Positions 13,841 through 24,781 are shown, numbered from the stretch's first letter. The stretch is 29,064 nt of DNA from Candidatus Dadabacteria bacterium UBA1144 (GCA_002311855.1 DCAB01000012.1:1-29064); one strand, 5' to 3'. The notes: generated by a model from the sequence alone, not told the origin. Made by a program: numbers and translations.

Positions 13841-15487
13841 ATGAACGAACCAAGAAATATTCTTGATATGCTTCAGAATTCAGCAAAAAACTACGGTAAC
13901 CGAATAGCTCTTAGCGAATTCGAAAATGGGGAATTAATTGAAATTAGCTTTGCTAAACTCAACGATCTTGCAAGACGACAGTGTATATTTCTTAAAATGC
14001 ATGGTGGAAAACCTGGATCGAATATAGCTATATCAGGTCCTAATTCGATTGATTGGGTAATTAGATTTTTCTCAATAATTTATGCTGGTTGCACAGTTGT
14101 ACCCATAGATCCTAAGCTAAATGCAAAATCAGTTGAATTTATTCTCGGATTTACGAATTGTTCTTCATTCTTCATTGATGATCCTAGCAAAGTTCACCAA
14201 AAATATAGGGATATTACATCCACCATAAAGGTCGGTTGGGAACCAGACCGTCCAAGCATGGTCTTGCAGCTCGAGGACATACGTGAAGAAACAGGTGAGA
14301 GCCTCATAAAAAAGTATGATTTTGATTATGGTAACCCAGTGCAAATAACTGAAGATTCGATTGCAGAAATTCTTTTTACTTCAGGAACAACTGGAGATCC
14401 AAAAGGTGTAATGCTTAGCCATAAAAATTTAATGTCAAATGTTATAGATATAAAAAAAATCGTTTCATATGATGACAAAGAGACATCTTTCTCGATTCTC
14501 CCACTCCACCACGTTTATGAATTAACAGGAGGGCTTTTGAATAACATTTATAATGGAAACACGGTGCATTTTTGCTCAAAAATAGATTTGCCAACAATGT
14601 CAAAAGAAATGAAAATAGTTCAACCTTCGATATGGCCAGTAGTTCCCTTGATACTTGAAAAAATATACAAGGGTATAAAAAAGAGTTTAGAAGAATCGCT
14701 GGTAAGAAGAGCCTTATTTTATGTAGCTCCAAAACTTTTCGGAAAACTAGTCAAACACAAAATTGGGCTAGATAAAATAAAATTTATTTTGTGTGGTGGT
14801 GCTGCATTAAATGAAGAAATAGAAAGATTCTTAGACAAAATTGGCGTAAAAATAGTTCAGGGATATGGGCTTTCCGAAGCATCTCCTTTAATCTCTGTAA
14901 ATCCTCCTACAAAAGTTAAGTTTGGATCGGTAGGTAAAATTATAAAATCTTGCAGTGTAGAATTAAGAGACAAGAACGACGAAGGGCACGGGATAATCTT
15001 TGCGAAAGGGCCAAATATTTTTCTAGGATATTACAAAAATCCTGAATCGACCAATGATGTTTTAAAAGATGGTTGGCTTGATACCGGAGACATAGGATAT
15101 CTTGATGATGAGGACTATCTTTATATTACTGGTAGAGAAAAATTTGTTATTGTGAACAAAGGAGGGAAGAATATTTATCCAGAAGAGATTGAGGAGCATC
15201 TGAAGACTTCAAATTTAGTCAAAGACTCGGTAGTTTTTAGTAGCGATGATAAAAATATAATTGTAATAATTCAACCCGAAGAACTAGTATTTAAAAATAG
15301 ACATTTAGATGAAGTGAAAAAAATAATTTACGATTGCGTATTGGATACAAACAAACAATTAGAATCCTATAAAAGAATCAACAAAGTTTATATAACCACA
15401 AATGATTTTAAAAAGACATCAACTCAAAAAATAAAAAGAGATTTTCTACGAGATTTCAAATCAACTGATTACATATTAGCTAATTAG
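13841..15487 (+). CDS. Acyl-CoA ligase (AMP-binding, long-chain fatty acid type)
   Basis: Activates a carboxylic acid, probably a fatty acid, to an acyl-adenylate and then acyl-CoA. The 548 residues contain the ATP loop LFTSGTTGDPKGVMLSHKN (near 177-195), GYGLSEASPL, then DGWLDTGDIGYL with the ribose-binding Asp (about 412), ITGREKFVIVNKGGKNIYPEEIEE, and the catalytic Lys region TSTQKIKRDF near residue 529. There is no signal peptide. It is divergent from amt. A TATGAT box (13826-13831) ends 9 bases before the ATG and no Shine-Dalgarno is seen. Its 3' end overlaps the convergent DUF3891 gene by 12 bases. Chain-length preference cannot be read from sequence. Confidence 0.92.
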   Translation: MNEPRNILDMLQNSAKNYGNRIALSEFENGELIEISFAKLNDLARRQCIFLKMHGGKPGSNIAISGPNSIDWVIRFFSIIYAGCTVVPIDPKLNAKSVEFILGFTNCSSFFIDDPSKVHQKYRDITSTIKVGWEPDRPSMVLQLEDIREETGESLIKKYDFDYGNPVQITEDSIAEILFTSGTTGDPKGVMLSHKNLMSNVIDIKKIVSYDDKETSFSILPLHHVYELTGGLLNNIYNGNTVHFCSKIDLPTMSKEMKIVQPSIWPVVPLILEKIYKGIKKSLEESLVRRALFYVAPKLFGKLVKHKIGLDKIKFILCGGAALNEEIERFLDKIGVKIVQGYGLSEASPLISVNPPTKVKFGSVGKIIKSCSVELRDKNDEGHGIIFAKGPNIFLGYYKNPESTNDVLKDGWLDTGDIGYLDDEDYLYITGREKFVIVNKGGKNIYPEEIEEHLKTSNLVKDSVVFSSDDKNIIVIIQPEELVFKNRHLDEVKKIIYDCVLDTNKQLESYKRINKVYITTNDFKKTSTQKIKRDFLRDFKSTDYILAN

Positions 15488-16222
15488 ATAGAGCTGTCTG
15501 AATTTCATTTTTGCAGATTTAAATTCTTCTTTAAGTTTTTTTGGTCTAGATAATAACTCTCTATCTATCATCTTGTAAGGAATCTCTATTAGATTTTCTT
15601 TCGATTTCAATATACCAGTTTGAAGTTTATAAATCGAGTTTTCGATTTTTTTGAAATTAAAATCACCGAGCTTTTCTTGATCAGATTTAATACCCGAAAT
15701 TATGCGTGAATCAATAGGTCTTTCTCTACATAAGACCAACGAAAGTAAGTCGCATATCTGGAGAAATCTTAGCTCGATTTTGAATTCATCCGTTTTAACT
15801 GAGGGTTTTTTTTCTTTTAGAAAAGCCGAACCAACGTTGTAATCACAACGTTCATTAAATGAGTTGTTAGTAGCATTTCTCCGAGAAATGGATTTAGCAT
15901 AAAGAACTTTGAAATGCTCAGCAATTAAGAGAGAGGAGTAAGTAACAATAGAGTTCGAAACACTTTTAACCCACAACTCCTCTTGTAGAGATTGTTTCAT
16001 ATTCTGAAAAGTATAAACCTCGTTATTCTCTGATACTTTCGGGGTTTTATCATACTCAATCCATCCGCAGTCATGATTTCTTATAGCATATTGAAGTTCT
16101 TCTTTGTTTTTTACACCAGAAATAATTTCCTCACTAAAAAGAAGGAAAATATCAAGCGACACTCTTGCATGGTCATGTTGAGTGATAAAACATAAATTGT
16201 CATTATATTCTCTAGTAATCAA
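15476..16222 (-). CDS. DUF3891 family protein
   Basis: Protein of unknown function, 248 residues from the proposed TTG start at 16222. That start gives MITREYNDNLCFITQHDHARVS, which matches where the DUF3891 domain begins, and AAGGGA lies about 7 bases before it. The longer frame to 16348 would run into purE and lacks support. The conserved histidines and acids of QHDHARVS and IRNHDCGWIEYD suggest a metal site of the HD kind, but I know of no assigned activity. The C-terminal third is rich in Lys and Glu. It is divergent from purE with a 61-base gap and convergent with the acyl-CoA ligase. Confidence 0.75.
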   Translation of the reverse strand: MITREYNDNLCFITQHDHARVSLDIFLLFSEEIISGVKNKEELQYAIRNHDCGWIEYDKTPKVSENNEVYTFQNMKQSLQEELWVKSVSNSIVTYSSLLIAEHFKVLYAKSISRRNATNNSFNERCDYNVGSAFLKEKKPSVKTDEFKIELRFLQICDLLSLVLCRERPIDSRIISGIKSDQEKLGDFNFKKIENSIYKLQTGILKSKENLIEIPYKMIDRELLSRPKKLKEEFKSAKMKFRQLYLIS

Positions 16223-16257
16223 TAATTTTCCCTTTTTTCTTAAATCTATTGAATTCT

Positions 16258-16266
16258 TGCTATAAT
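16258..16266 (+). promoter_or_regulatory. Extended -10 promoter for purE
   Basis: TGcTATAAT is a perfect extended -10 box, 17 bases before the GTG start. The -35 region TTCTTA at 18 bases is poor. Likely promoter for purE and the two genes after it. Confidence 0.55.
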
Positions 16267-16283
16267 CAGGATAACTTAATTTT

Positions 16284-16772
16284 GTGGCCCTAGTAGCAAT
16301 AATAGTTGGTAGTGATTCAGATTTAGATAAGGCTTCCGATGCCTGCACCGTACTTGAAGAATTAGATATTCCTTACGAACTAAGAATTGCATCTGCACAT
16401 AGAACGCCAGAATTAGTTACCGCATATATGAGTGACGTTGAAGAAAGGGGCATTGAAGTAATAATAGCTGCCGCAGGATGGGCTGCACATTTACCAGGTG
16501 TTGTCGCTTCGCTTACCACTCTGCCAGTCATTGGAATTCCCATTGATTCTTCGTGCCTAAATGGTCTAGATTCTCTTTTGTCAATTGTACAGATGCCTCC
16601 TGGAATACCGGTTGGAACAATGTCTATTGGAAAGGGAGGAGCTAGAAATGCAGGAATTTATGCCGCTTCTATCCTTTCTATAAAACATCCCGCAATTAAG
16701 GAGTCATTAAAAAATCTACGGGGGAAATTAAAAGAAAAGGTAAAAAAAGCTGCCGAAAAATACAATAAGTAA
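16284..16772 (+). CDS. purE: N5-carboxyaminoimidazole ribonucleotide mutase (class I PurE)
   Basis: Rearranges N5-CAIR to CAIR in de novo purine synthesis. The 162 residues start with GTG and read MALVAIIVGSDSDLD. The active-site motifs GSDSD, ASAHRTP and GWAAHLPG are all present, and SIGKGGARNAGIYAASILS closes the fold. Class I PurE normally needs PurK to make N5-CAIR, but no purK is adjacent. It is followed 5 bases later by the Sua5/TsaC gene, so an operon of purE, tsaC-like and DUF1015 is likely. The purine link with guaBA is functional only; they are 13 kb apart. Confidence 0.96.
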   Translation: MALVAIIVGSDSDLDKASDACTVLEELDIPYELRIASAHRTPELVTAYMSDVEERGIEVIIAAAGWAAHLPGVVASLTTLPVIGIPIDSSCLNGLDSLLSIVQMPPGIPVGTMSIGKGGARNAGIYAASILSIKHPAIKESLKNLRGKLKEKVKKAAEKYNK

Positions 16773-16777
16773 AAAAA

Positions 16778-17404
16778 TTGCAAATCGTTGACCTTTATAA
16801 AACAGATTTTGCTTCCTTAGTAGACAACATAAAGCGAGGTAAAACTCTTTGCTACCCAACTGAGACTATCTACGGACTTGGGTGCATTATAAGCAATGCT
16901 CAAGCGATAGAAAAAATTTATCAAATTAAATCAAGAGAAAAAGAGAAAAAATTTTCCATATTGTTCAAGGATATTAAAATGGTAAAAAAATTTTGTAAAT
17001 TGAATGCAATCGAGAAAGATTTAATTATGAAATTCACTCCTGGGCCACTATCAATTTTATTAAAGATAAAAAATACTAATTTAGTTCTGAATTCACTAAT
17101 TGGTGAAGATAGCAAAATTAATTGCAGAATATCTTCTCATCCATTTGTTACAAACCTTTTTGAATTATTAGATGTCCCAATTGTATCTACAAGTGCAAAT
17201 CTCAGTAGAGACAAAAATATTTTTTCTTTTAAAACAATATATAGTACTTTCCATAATCTAGTAGATATCATTATCAATGCTGGAGACATCAAAGAATCTT
17301 TGGGCTCTACCATTGTGGAAATAGAAAATGATGGTATCAAAATTATTAGAGAAGGCGATATTAAAGAAAAAGAGATAATGGTTTTCTTACATGGCAGAAA
17401 TTAA
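16778..17404 (+). CDS. Sua5/YciO/YrdC family threonylcarbamoyl-AMP synthase
   Basis: Makes threonylcarbamoyl-AMP from threonine, bicarbonate and ATP for the t6A modification of ANN-decoding tRNAs. The 208 residues show PTETIYGLG near residue 28, the KSRE motif, TPGPLSILLK, SSHPFVTNL, and the STSAN signature with IREG near the end. It has the YrdC domain only, without the C-terminal Sua5 domain, so TsaC type. The start is a TTG at 16778 with no good ribosome site; no ATG is available before the conserved region. The last 14 bases overlap the start of the DUF1015 gene. Confidence 0.92.
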   Translation: MQIVDLYKTDFASLVDNIKRGKTLCYPTETIYGLGCIISNAQAIEKIYQIKSREKEKKFSILFKDIKMVKKFCKLNAIEKDLIMKFTPGPLSILLKIKNTNLVLNSLIGEDSKINCRISSHPFVTNLFELLDVPIVSTSANLSRDKNIFSFKTIYSTFHNLVDIIINAGDIKESLGSTIVEIENDGIKIIREGDIKEKEIMVFLHGRN

Positions 17405-18581
17405 ATCTTTCAAAGCACTAAGGTATAATCAAGAAATAATAAAGAATATAAGTAATGTGATTGCTCCACCATACGACATCATAAACAAAAATCAACAAGA
17501 TAAACTATATTCATCAGATGAATATAATGTAATTAGAATTGATTTAAATAAGACACCTGGTGATGAAAAATATAGAATTGCGCAAAAAATATTTCAAGAT
17601 TGGCAAGCAAGAAAAATCTTAATACAGGATCAAGAAGAAAGTATCTATCCGTATTATCAAAAATTTGCATATAAAAGAAAAAAATATGAGAGACTTGGAT
17701 TAATAGTCCTTGTTAAATTACATGAGTTTTCAGAAAAGATCATTCTCCCACATGAAGAAACATTTAGCGGGCCAAAGGAGGATAGATTAAAACTAATGAA
17801 AGCATGCAATGCTAATTTAAGTCCTATATTCGGAATCTATGACGACCCTGACAGAAAGGTTGATGAAATACTTGATGATTATATTAGTTCTAATAAGCCA
17901 ATCATTGAGGTTAAATCATCCGATGAAACAATTAATATTGTTTGGAAAATATCCGATAAAAATATAATTCATCACGTAAAAGATATTTTCAAATATAAAC
18001 AAATTTTGATTGCTGATGGACACCACAGATATGAAACCTCAATCAATCTACATAAAGAAGAAACAACATCTAAAAATGGTTATTCAATGTTTTATTTATC
18101 AGGAATAAATCAGAAAGGATTACTTATCAATCCAACTCATAGAATTCTCCGTGGAATTCAAAATGTAGATAAAATAATTTCTTCCATAAAATCGAATTTT
18201 ATAAATGAAATCTGCAATAATACGGTCAACGAAGACCGTTTGTTACCCGATGAGTTTTTTGTTGCATGTAAGAACAAAAGTTTGTCTTTGAAATGTAAAA
18301 TCAAAAATAAGGATAGAGATAAATTCTACGGAATGAGTGTTTATGCAGTTCAAAATAAAATTATTGATATTTTTGAAAAATTATATTCTGAAATTGATTT
18401 CTTTAAAAGTCTTGATGATGCCAAATCTTCAATTTCTTCTGACTCTATATGCCTAATCTTGCCCAAATTCGTTCCTTCAGATATAATGAAAGTCGTTTTA
18501 AATAATGACAAGATGCCTCAAAAATCTACATACTTTTACCCAAAAATTCCAACGGGTTTATTATTTAATAAATTATATTAA
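17391..18581 (+). CDS. DUF1015 family protein
   Basis: A 396-residue soluble protein of the DUF1015 (COG4198) family, whose function I cannot state. Family signatures are the N-terminal FKALRYN followed by IAPPYDII, then HEETFSGPKEDRLKLM, and ADGHHRYETS near residue 210. The histidines and acids of these motifs look like an active site. The ATG lies inside the last codons of the Sua5/TsaC gene (14-base overlap), so translation is coupled. It is 29 bases ahead of lepA, which has its own -10 box. Compared with many family members its C-terminal part is Lys/Ile-rich, as expected from the AT-rich genome. Confidence 0.88.
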   Translation: MAEIKSFKALRYNQEIIKNISNVIAPPYDIINKNQQDKLYSSDEYNVIRIDLNKTPGDEKYRIAQKIFQDWQARKILIQDQEESIYPYYQKFAYKRKKYERLGLIVLVKLHEFSEKIILPHEETFSGPKEDRLKLMKACNANLSPIFGIYDDPDRKVDEILDDYISSNKPIIEVKSSDETINIVWKISDKNIIHHVKDIFKYKQILIADGHHRYETSINLHKEETTSKNGYSMFYLSGINQKGLLINPTHRILRGIQNVDKIISSIKSNFINEICNNTVNEDRLLPDEFFVACKNKSLSLKCKIKNKDRDKFYGMSVYAVQNKIIDIFEKLYSEIDFFKSLDDAKSSISSDSICLILPKFVPSDIMKVVLNNDKMPQKSTYFYPKIPTGLLFNKLY

Positions 18582-18596
18582 TTTTTTCAATTCATT

Positions 18597-18602
18597 TATA
18601 AT
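18597..18602 (+). promoter_or_regulatory. -10 box directly before lepA
   Basis: Perfect TATAAT with 8 bases between it and the lepA ATG; no Shine-Dalgarno in the short interval. Transcription would start at or within a few bases of the ATG. Confidence 0.45.
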
Positions 18603-18610
18603 TCAATCAG

Positions 18611-20410
<1,800 letters not shown>

Positions 20411-20418
20411 GTTTAATT

Positions 20419-22107
20419 TCAATCCTCTTCTTTCGGTGTCATCATTGCAGTAATTGCAAGGGTAGCGGCACTTGGTGCGTTTGGATCAGTAAGAACATTT
20501 ATCAAAGCCGGAAGATTCGATTTGCAGGCTCTCTCAATAGCAGATGATAACTCATCAGGCTCTACCACCATCTCTCCATATCCTCCCATTGCCTTAACAA
20601 TTTCATGAAAATTGATAAGAGGTAATTCGTGTCCGGTGGGAGTATTATCTTTACCGTAATTAATCCAATGCTGGTGTTTTGTCATTCCCCAAGATTGATC
20701 ATTACAAACAATTGATACAAAGGGAAGTTTATGTTTAACGGCTGTTTCAAATTCCATAAAATTCATCCCTATCGCTCCATCTCCACTAATTAAGGCAACC
20801 TGTCTGTCAGGAAAAGCCACTTTGCTACCTATTGCGAACGGAACTCCAACCCCCATACAGCCTAACGGTCCACCTTTCATATATATTCCTGCCTTATCTA
20901 CATTGTAAGTTGAATCAGTCCAAGCTTGCGTGTCTCCACCATCAACACACAGCATTGCATCTTTTCCTAAAACATCTTCGATTGACTTGACAACTCTTAA
21001 GACATGCAAAGGCTTCTCATCATTATTTTTTAGTCTCAGAACTTCTTTCCATTCATCATCTTTCCATTCCTTGCAAATATTTATCCACTCTGAAAAGTTC
21101 AGTCCTAAATTGACAATTTTAGAATTTACTTTCAATAAAGCCTTATCAATATCAGAGACTATAGGAAGGTGTGCCGGTCTATTTCTGCCTATCTCTTCAG
21201 ATTCTATATCAACTTGAATTATTTTAGCACTAGGATTAAATGTTCGGCCCCACCCTATATACAAACTTAGCCTAACCCCCAATAATATAATCAGATCAGA
21301 CTCAGATGTTATTTTCTTGAAAGCATTTAACGCTGAGGGGCTTGCTTGTCCTAAACAATTCTCGTGATTATCGGATATTATTCCTCTCCCAAAATTCAGA
21401 GTAAATATTGGCAAATCGATTTTTTCAACAAATTCTTTTATCGAAGTTGATGCACCAGAATACCATGTGCCACTTCCTGCAATTACCACTGGTCTTGAAG
21501 ATGCCGAGAGAAGATCAATAAATTTGTTACAAGATTCATCCGAGATTTCAGGATTTGATGGAATTACCAATTGAGAATCGTCAAGTTCACTGCTATTAAT
21601 TTTTTTATATAAAACTTCATGAGGAAATCCCAAATAAACTGGCCCAGGGCGTCCGGAGATACACATCTTATATGCGTGTGCTGTATATTCCGACAATCTT
21701 TTTGTATCATATACGGTCTTAGCCCATTTTGTTATAGGCCTTACCATTGATTCCTGGTCAATATCCTGTAGGGGCAACCTGTCGAATTCGTCAATTCCTG
21801 AATTTCCGGATAAAAAGATACACGGAGAATTCGACAAAAAAGCTCCTGCCATACCTGTCATTGTGTTTGTCAAACCAGGCCCAGCAGTAACCAAACAAAC
21901 TCCGGGTGATTTTGTTACTCTCCCATAGGCATCCGCCGCCATCGAAGCACCCTGTTCATGATGAGTATCGATTAATCGAACACCCATTTCTCTACAAGCG
22001 TTGTACATAGGGTTTATATGCCCACCCGCAAGGGTAAAAATGTCCTTAACTCCTAGATTTTTCAATGTATTTATTATGGCAGAACCACCGTCAATTTTAT
22101 TGCTCAT
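20419..22107 (-). CDS. ThDP-dependent enzyme of the acetolactate synthase / 2-hydroxyacyl-CoA lyase family
   Basis: A 562-residue thiamine-diphosphate enzyme. The N-terminal Pyr domain has the proton-relay Glu in THHEQGASMAADAYGR; the middle domain has VVIAGSGTWYSG and a LLGVRLS segment like those in 2-hydroxyacyl-CoA lyase and oxalyl-CoA decarboxylase; the C-terminal PP domain has the ThDP-Mg motif GDGAIGMNFMEFETA ending at NDQ. The start at 22107 (MSNKIDGG) fits the family; the longer frame to 22149 crosses the promoter. No ilvN-like regulatory subunit is adjacent, so it is probably not the biosynthetic acetolactate synthase. It is divergent from the unknown/nitrilase/SDR operon. The substrate is open. 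Confidence 0.85.
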   Translation of the reverse strand: MSNKIDGGSAIINTLKNLGVKDIFTLAGGHINPMYNACREMGVRLIDTHHEQGASMAADAYGRVTKSPGVCLVTAGPGLTNTMTGMAGAFLSNSPCIFLSGNSGIDEFDRLPLQDIDQESMVRPITKWAKTVYDTKRLSEYTAHAYKMCISGRPGPVYLGFPHEVLYKKINSSELDDSQLVIPSNPEISDESCNKFIDLLSASSRPVVIAGSGTWYSGASTSIKEFVEKIDLPIFTLNFGRGIISDNHENCLGQASPSALNAFKKITSESDLIILLGVRLSLYIGWGRTFNPSAKIIQVDIESEEIGRNRPAHLPIVSDIDKALLKVNSKIVNLGLNFSEWINICKEWKDDEWKEVLRLKNNDEKPLHVLRVVKSIEDVLGKDAMLCVDGGDTQAWTDSTYNVDKAGIYMKGGPLGCMGVGVPFAIGSKVAFPDRQVALISGDGAIGMNFMEFETAVKHKLPFVSIVCNDQSWGMTKHQHWINYGKDNTPTGHELPLINFHEIVKAMGGYGEMVVEPDELSSAIERACKSNLPALINVLTDPNAPSAATLAITAMMTPKEED

Positions 22108-22128
22108 GTGTTTTAACTCAATTAACAG

Positions 22129-22135
22129 TATAATA
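22129..22135. promoter_or_regulatory. Overlapping divergent -10 boxes
   Basis: On the plus strand TATAAT (22129-22134) faces the unknown/nitrilase operon; on the minus strand TATTAT (22135-22130) faces the ThDP enzyme gene. The two boxes share five bases, so RNA polymerase could serve only one direction at a time. -35 boxes are poor. Confidence 0.35.
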
Positions 22136-22172
22136 TAAATTATATACAAAAGAATTGCATTGAGAGATGAAA

Positions 22173-22625
22173 ATGCCAGATAAAAGTAAAAAAAGAAAAA
22201 ATCTTAAAATAGCCGAAAGTAAACAAGAAGTAAATGAACCCGACCCCCAGACTGCAATTAATGCCATTCAGGCAACCATAGCTAATGCGTTCAATCTAGG
22301 TTTGCAGACTCAGCCTACACAGGATAAAAATACGACCCCTGATGTAGTTAAAGGAATTGAAGAAGCTATATATGGACAGCTCAGACAAGCATATGGCAAA
22401 GAAGTACCAGAAGATTTTATAAAAAGTAATGCTGAATTCTTTATCCAAGTAGCAACTATGGGTTACATAATTCCCAGAATCTGTGCATTTGATAAAGAAT
22501 TTCAAGCTAGGTTTTTTAAATTGATAGAAATAAGAGTCTTAGAAACTCAAAGATTAGCTGAAGAACAGGCTAAAGAAGAAAAAGGAAAAATCATTCAAGA
22601 AGATAAAAAAATTATAATTCCATAA
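22173..22625 (+). CDS. Unknown helical protein before nitrilase
   Basis: I do not recognise this protein of 150 residues (152 from the ATG at 22167). GAGAG at 22162-22166 is 6 bases from the ATG at 22173 and touches the earlier one, which favours 22173. The first 20 residues are very basic, the middle (about 30-115) looks helical with QTAINAIQATIANAFNLGLQ and AEFFIQVATMGYIIPRICAF, and the end is charged. No signal peptide, cysteine motif or clear membrane helix is seen. It lies 15 bases before the nitrilase gene on the same strand and is divergent from the ThDP enzyme, so a linked role with the nitrilase is likely but not shown. Confidence 0.7.
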   Translation: MPDKSKKRKNLKIAESKQEVNEPDPQTAINAIQATIANAFNLGLQTQPTQDKNTTPDVVKGIEEAIYGQLRQAYGKEVPEDFIKSNAEFFIQVATMGYIIPRICAFDKEFQARFFKLIEIRVLETQRLAEEQAKEEKGKIIQEDKKIIIP

Positions 22626-22640
22626 TTAGAGAGAAATCAT

Positions 22641-23771
22641 ATGAAAAACATTCTAGGTGGAAAAGACAAAGTTAGAATTGGAGCTATACAGGCGTCTCCC
22701 TTTTTTTTCGACAAAGAAAAAACTCTTTCAAAAGCCTGTGATTTAATAAAAGAGGCTGCAAAATTAGAATGTAATATAATTGCTTTTCCAGAAGTTTTTA
22801 TATCTGGATATCCCGCCTTTTTTACATTGGGTTATGATTCCAATCCAAAAGTATGGACGGAATATTTAATCTCACTTCAGAGAAGTTCAATAATCATTGA
22901 CGGTGAAGAAGTCAACACCCTAAAAGAAGTCGCTAGAGATAACAATATTATAGTGATAATGGGTGCGAATGAATTAGATAGCACTCCCGGCTCTCAAACT
23001 GTTTTTAATTCACTCCTGTTTATTGATAATCACGGTAAATTACTGGGGTCTCACAGAAAATTAATTCCCACCTATACTGAAAGAATATATTGGGGCAACG
23101 GTGATGGGTCCGATTTAGAGGTTTATGATACCGAATATGGGAGGATTAGTGGTTTAATTTGCTGGGAAAATCATATGACAGCAATAAGATCTTATTTGAT
23201 GACAAAAGGATTTGAAATCCATGCCTGTGTTTGGCCAGGAAATTGGAAAAGAGGTAAAGATAAATTATTAGATGCTGACACAAGTATGGAAAACAATTCT
23301 TGCAATATTCAATCATTCTGTAAAATCAATTCATTTGAATCTGGGGCATTTACTTTGTCAGTTAGCGGAATTCTAACTGAAAATTGTTTCAATAAAAATC
23401 TAGAGAAATTCAGAGATAGTGAGCACATGAATTATTCATGGTCAAGAGGAGGGTCTTTGATAACAAATCCCGCTGGTAGAATTCTCAATGGGCCCTTGTT
23501 CAATGAAGAGGGAATTGTTTATACAGATTGCTATGCGGAACAAATTATGGCATCAAAAGCAATTTTTGACCATCTTGGTCACTACTCAAGACCTGACCTA
23601 ATTAATATCAATTACAATACGAAAGGTAATAAATATAACGGAGGAATAGACACAACCTTAAACAATTTGCTCGATAACAAAAAAAAGATTAAAGAAATAT
23701 CTGAGAAAAATGATATAGAAGAAAAAATCCTGGAAGAAATCATCTCAGAACTTGCCGGAACAACTAATTGA
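22641..23771 (+). CDS. Nitrilase (carbon-nitrogen hydrolase, true nitrilase branch)
   Basis: Probably hydrolyses an organic nitrile to the acid and ammonia. The 376 residues contain the Glu-Lys-Cys triad: Glu51 in AFPEVFISGYP, Lys140 in GSHRKLIPTYTERIYWG, and Cys174 in GLICWENHM. The ISGYP, RKLxPTYxERxxWG and ICWEN forms are those of true nitrilases rather than of amidases. Glu147 is the usual extra acid. The C-terminal 60 residues, rich in Lys and Asn, form the variable tail. AGAGA precedes the ATG. It overlaps the next gene by 4 bases (TTGA), so the SDR gene is translationally coupled. Aliphatic or aromatic specificity is not known; cyanide-degrading relatives also share these motifs. Confidence 0.9.
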   Translation: MKNILGGKDKVRIGAIQASPFFFDKEKTLSKACDLIKEAAKLECNIIAFPEVFISGYPAFFTLGYDSNPKVWTEYLISLQRSSIIIDGEEVNTLKEVARDNNIIVIMGANELDSTPGSQTVFNSLLFIDNHGKLLGSHRKLIPTYTERIYWGNGDGSDLEVYDTEYGRISGLICWENHMTAIRSYLMTKGFEIHACVWPGNWKRGKDKLLDADTSMENNSCNIQSFCKINSFESGAFTLSVSGILTENCFNKNLEKFRDSEHMNYSWSRGGSLITNPAGRILNGPLFNEEGIVYTDCYAEQIMASKAIFDHLGHYSRPDLININYNTKGNKYNGGIDTTLNNLLDNKKKIKEISEKNDIEEKILEEIISELAGTTN

Positions 23772-24748
23772 AAACACTCGTAACAGGTGCGACTGGTTAT
23801 ATTGGCCCATTTCTTATAAACAGGTTAAAAAAAGATGGTCACGAAGTCAGTGTTCTAGTTAGGAAGAAAGACGATTTTGATAGATTGAAATCTGAAGGGT
23901 TTAATTGTCTCCTTGGTGACCTTACCGACAAAGAGTCATTGAATGGGATTTTCGATAATATAGAAGTTCTCTTTCATTTAGCAAATATAGCTTCATGGTG
24001 GCTCCCAAGAAAGCAAGATTATTATGATATTAATGTTGGCGGAACAATCAATCTATTGGAAGAAGCAAAAGATTCGAACTTAGCAAAAATAATTTATACA
24101 AGCAGTGTTGCGGCTATACGGCAACCAAAAGGTATCGTTGCCACGGAAACCTCCATACATCAGGGTGACTTTGAGAGTGATTATAGCAAGTCAAAATATT
24201 TAGTAGAGAAAGAAATCGACAAGTATAAAAATCTTGGTTTACCAATTGTAACCTTAAATCCTGGGGTTGTAACCGGGCCTCACGATTTTAAAACCTTTGG
24301 ACAAACTCTCATTGGTATTGCTAACGGGAAAATCAAATCTAAGTTCTTTCCCGAATCTTATGTTCCCTTAGTGTATATAGATGATGTCATTGATATATTA
24401 ATAAACGCTCTTGATATAGAAGCGGGTAAAAAATACATTGTTGTTGGAGAAAACATCAAGATCGGAGACATCTTTGATAAAGTTTGTAAGATTTTAAATA
24501 GAGAAAAAATCGATAAAGTAACCCCAGAAATTTTTTTACTAATGTTGGCATATTTTTCAGAATCAGTATCATTCCTTACTAGGAAAAGGCCCTTCCTTCC
24601 TATTGATGGATTAAAAGCTATAGAGATAGGAGCAACAGCCAGTGCTCAAAAATCTATCGATGAATTAGGTTTTAAGTATCTTAATGCAGATCAAATTTTA
24701 GCTAAGAGCATAGAGTGGTATAAAAAAAATAATTATATCAATAATTAA
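23768..24748 (+). CDS. NAD(P)-dependent epimerase/dehydratase (extended SDR)
   Basis: Extended short-chain dehydrogenase/reductase of 326 residues. The Rossmann motif GATGYIG is at residues 7-13, followed by LLGDLTD, the catalytic TSSVAAI segment and YSKSK (Tyr-x3-Lys), then LNPGVVTGPHD and VPLVYIDDV. This looks like the atypical 3-beta-hydroxysteroid dehydrogenase / dihydroflavonol reductase branch rather than a nucleotide-sugar epimerase. The start is TTG at 23768, inside the nitrilase stop; no ATG is available before the Rossmann strand. Last gene of its operon; 71 bases of non-coding DNA with the topoisomerase promoter follow. The substrate is unknown. Confidence 0.88.
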   Translation: MKTLVTGATGYIGPFLINRLKKDGHEVSVLVRKKDDFDRLKSEGFNCLLGDLTDKESLNGIFDNIEVLFHLANIASWWLPRKQDYYDINVGGTINLLEEAKDSNLAKIIYTSSVAAIRQPKGIVATETSIHQGDFESDYSKSKYLVEKEIDKYKNLGLPIVTLNPGVVTGPHDFKTFGQTLIGIANGKIKSKFFPESYVPLVYIDDVIDILINALDIEAGKKYIVVGENIKIGDIFDKVCKILNREKIDKVTPEIFLLMLAYFSESVSFLTRKRPFLPIDGLKAIEIGATASAQKSIDELGFKYLNADQILAKSIEWYKKNNYINN

Positions 24749-24781
24749 GGCTACTTAAGTCTATTTCGCTAAAACTAGGAT

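Noticed and set aside
16223..16348. Longer N-terminus of the DUF3891 protein overlapping purE
   Set aside because: It would overlap the first 65 bases of purE and its promoter, and the family domain begins at the TTG at 16222 with a good ribosome site.
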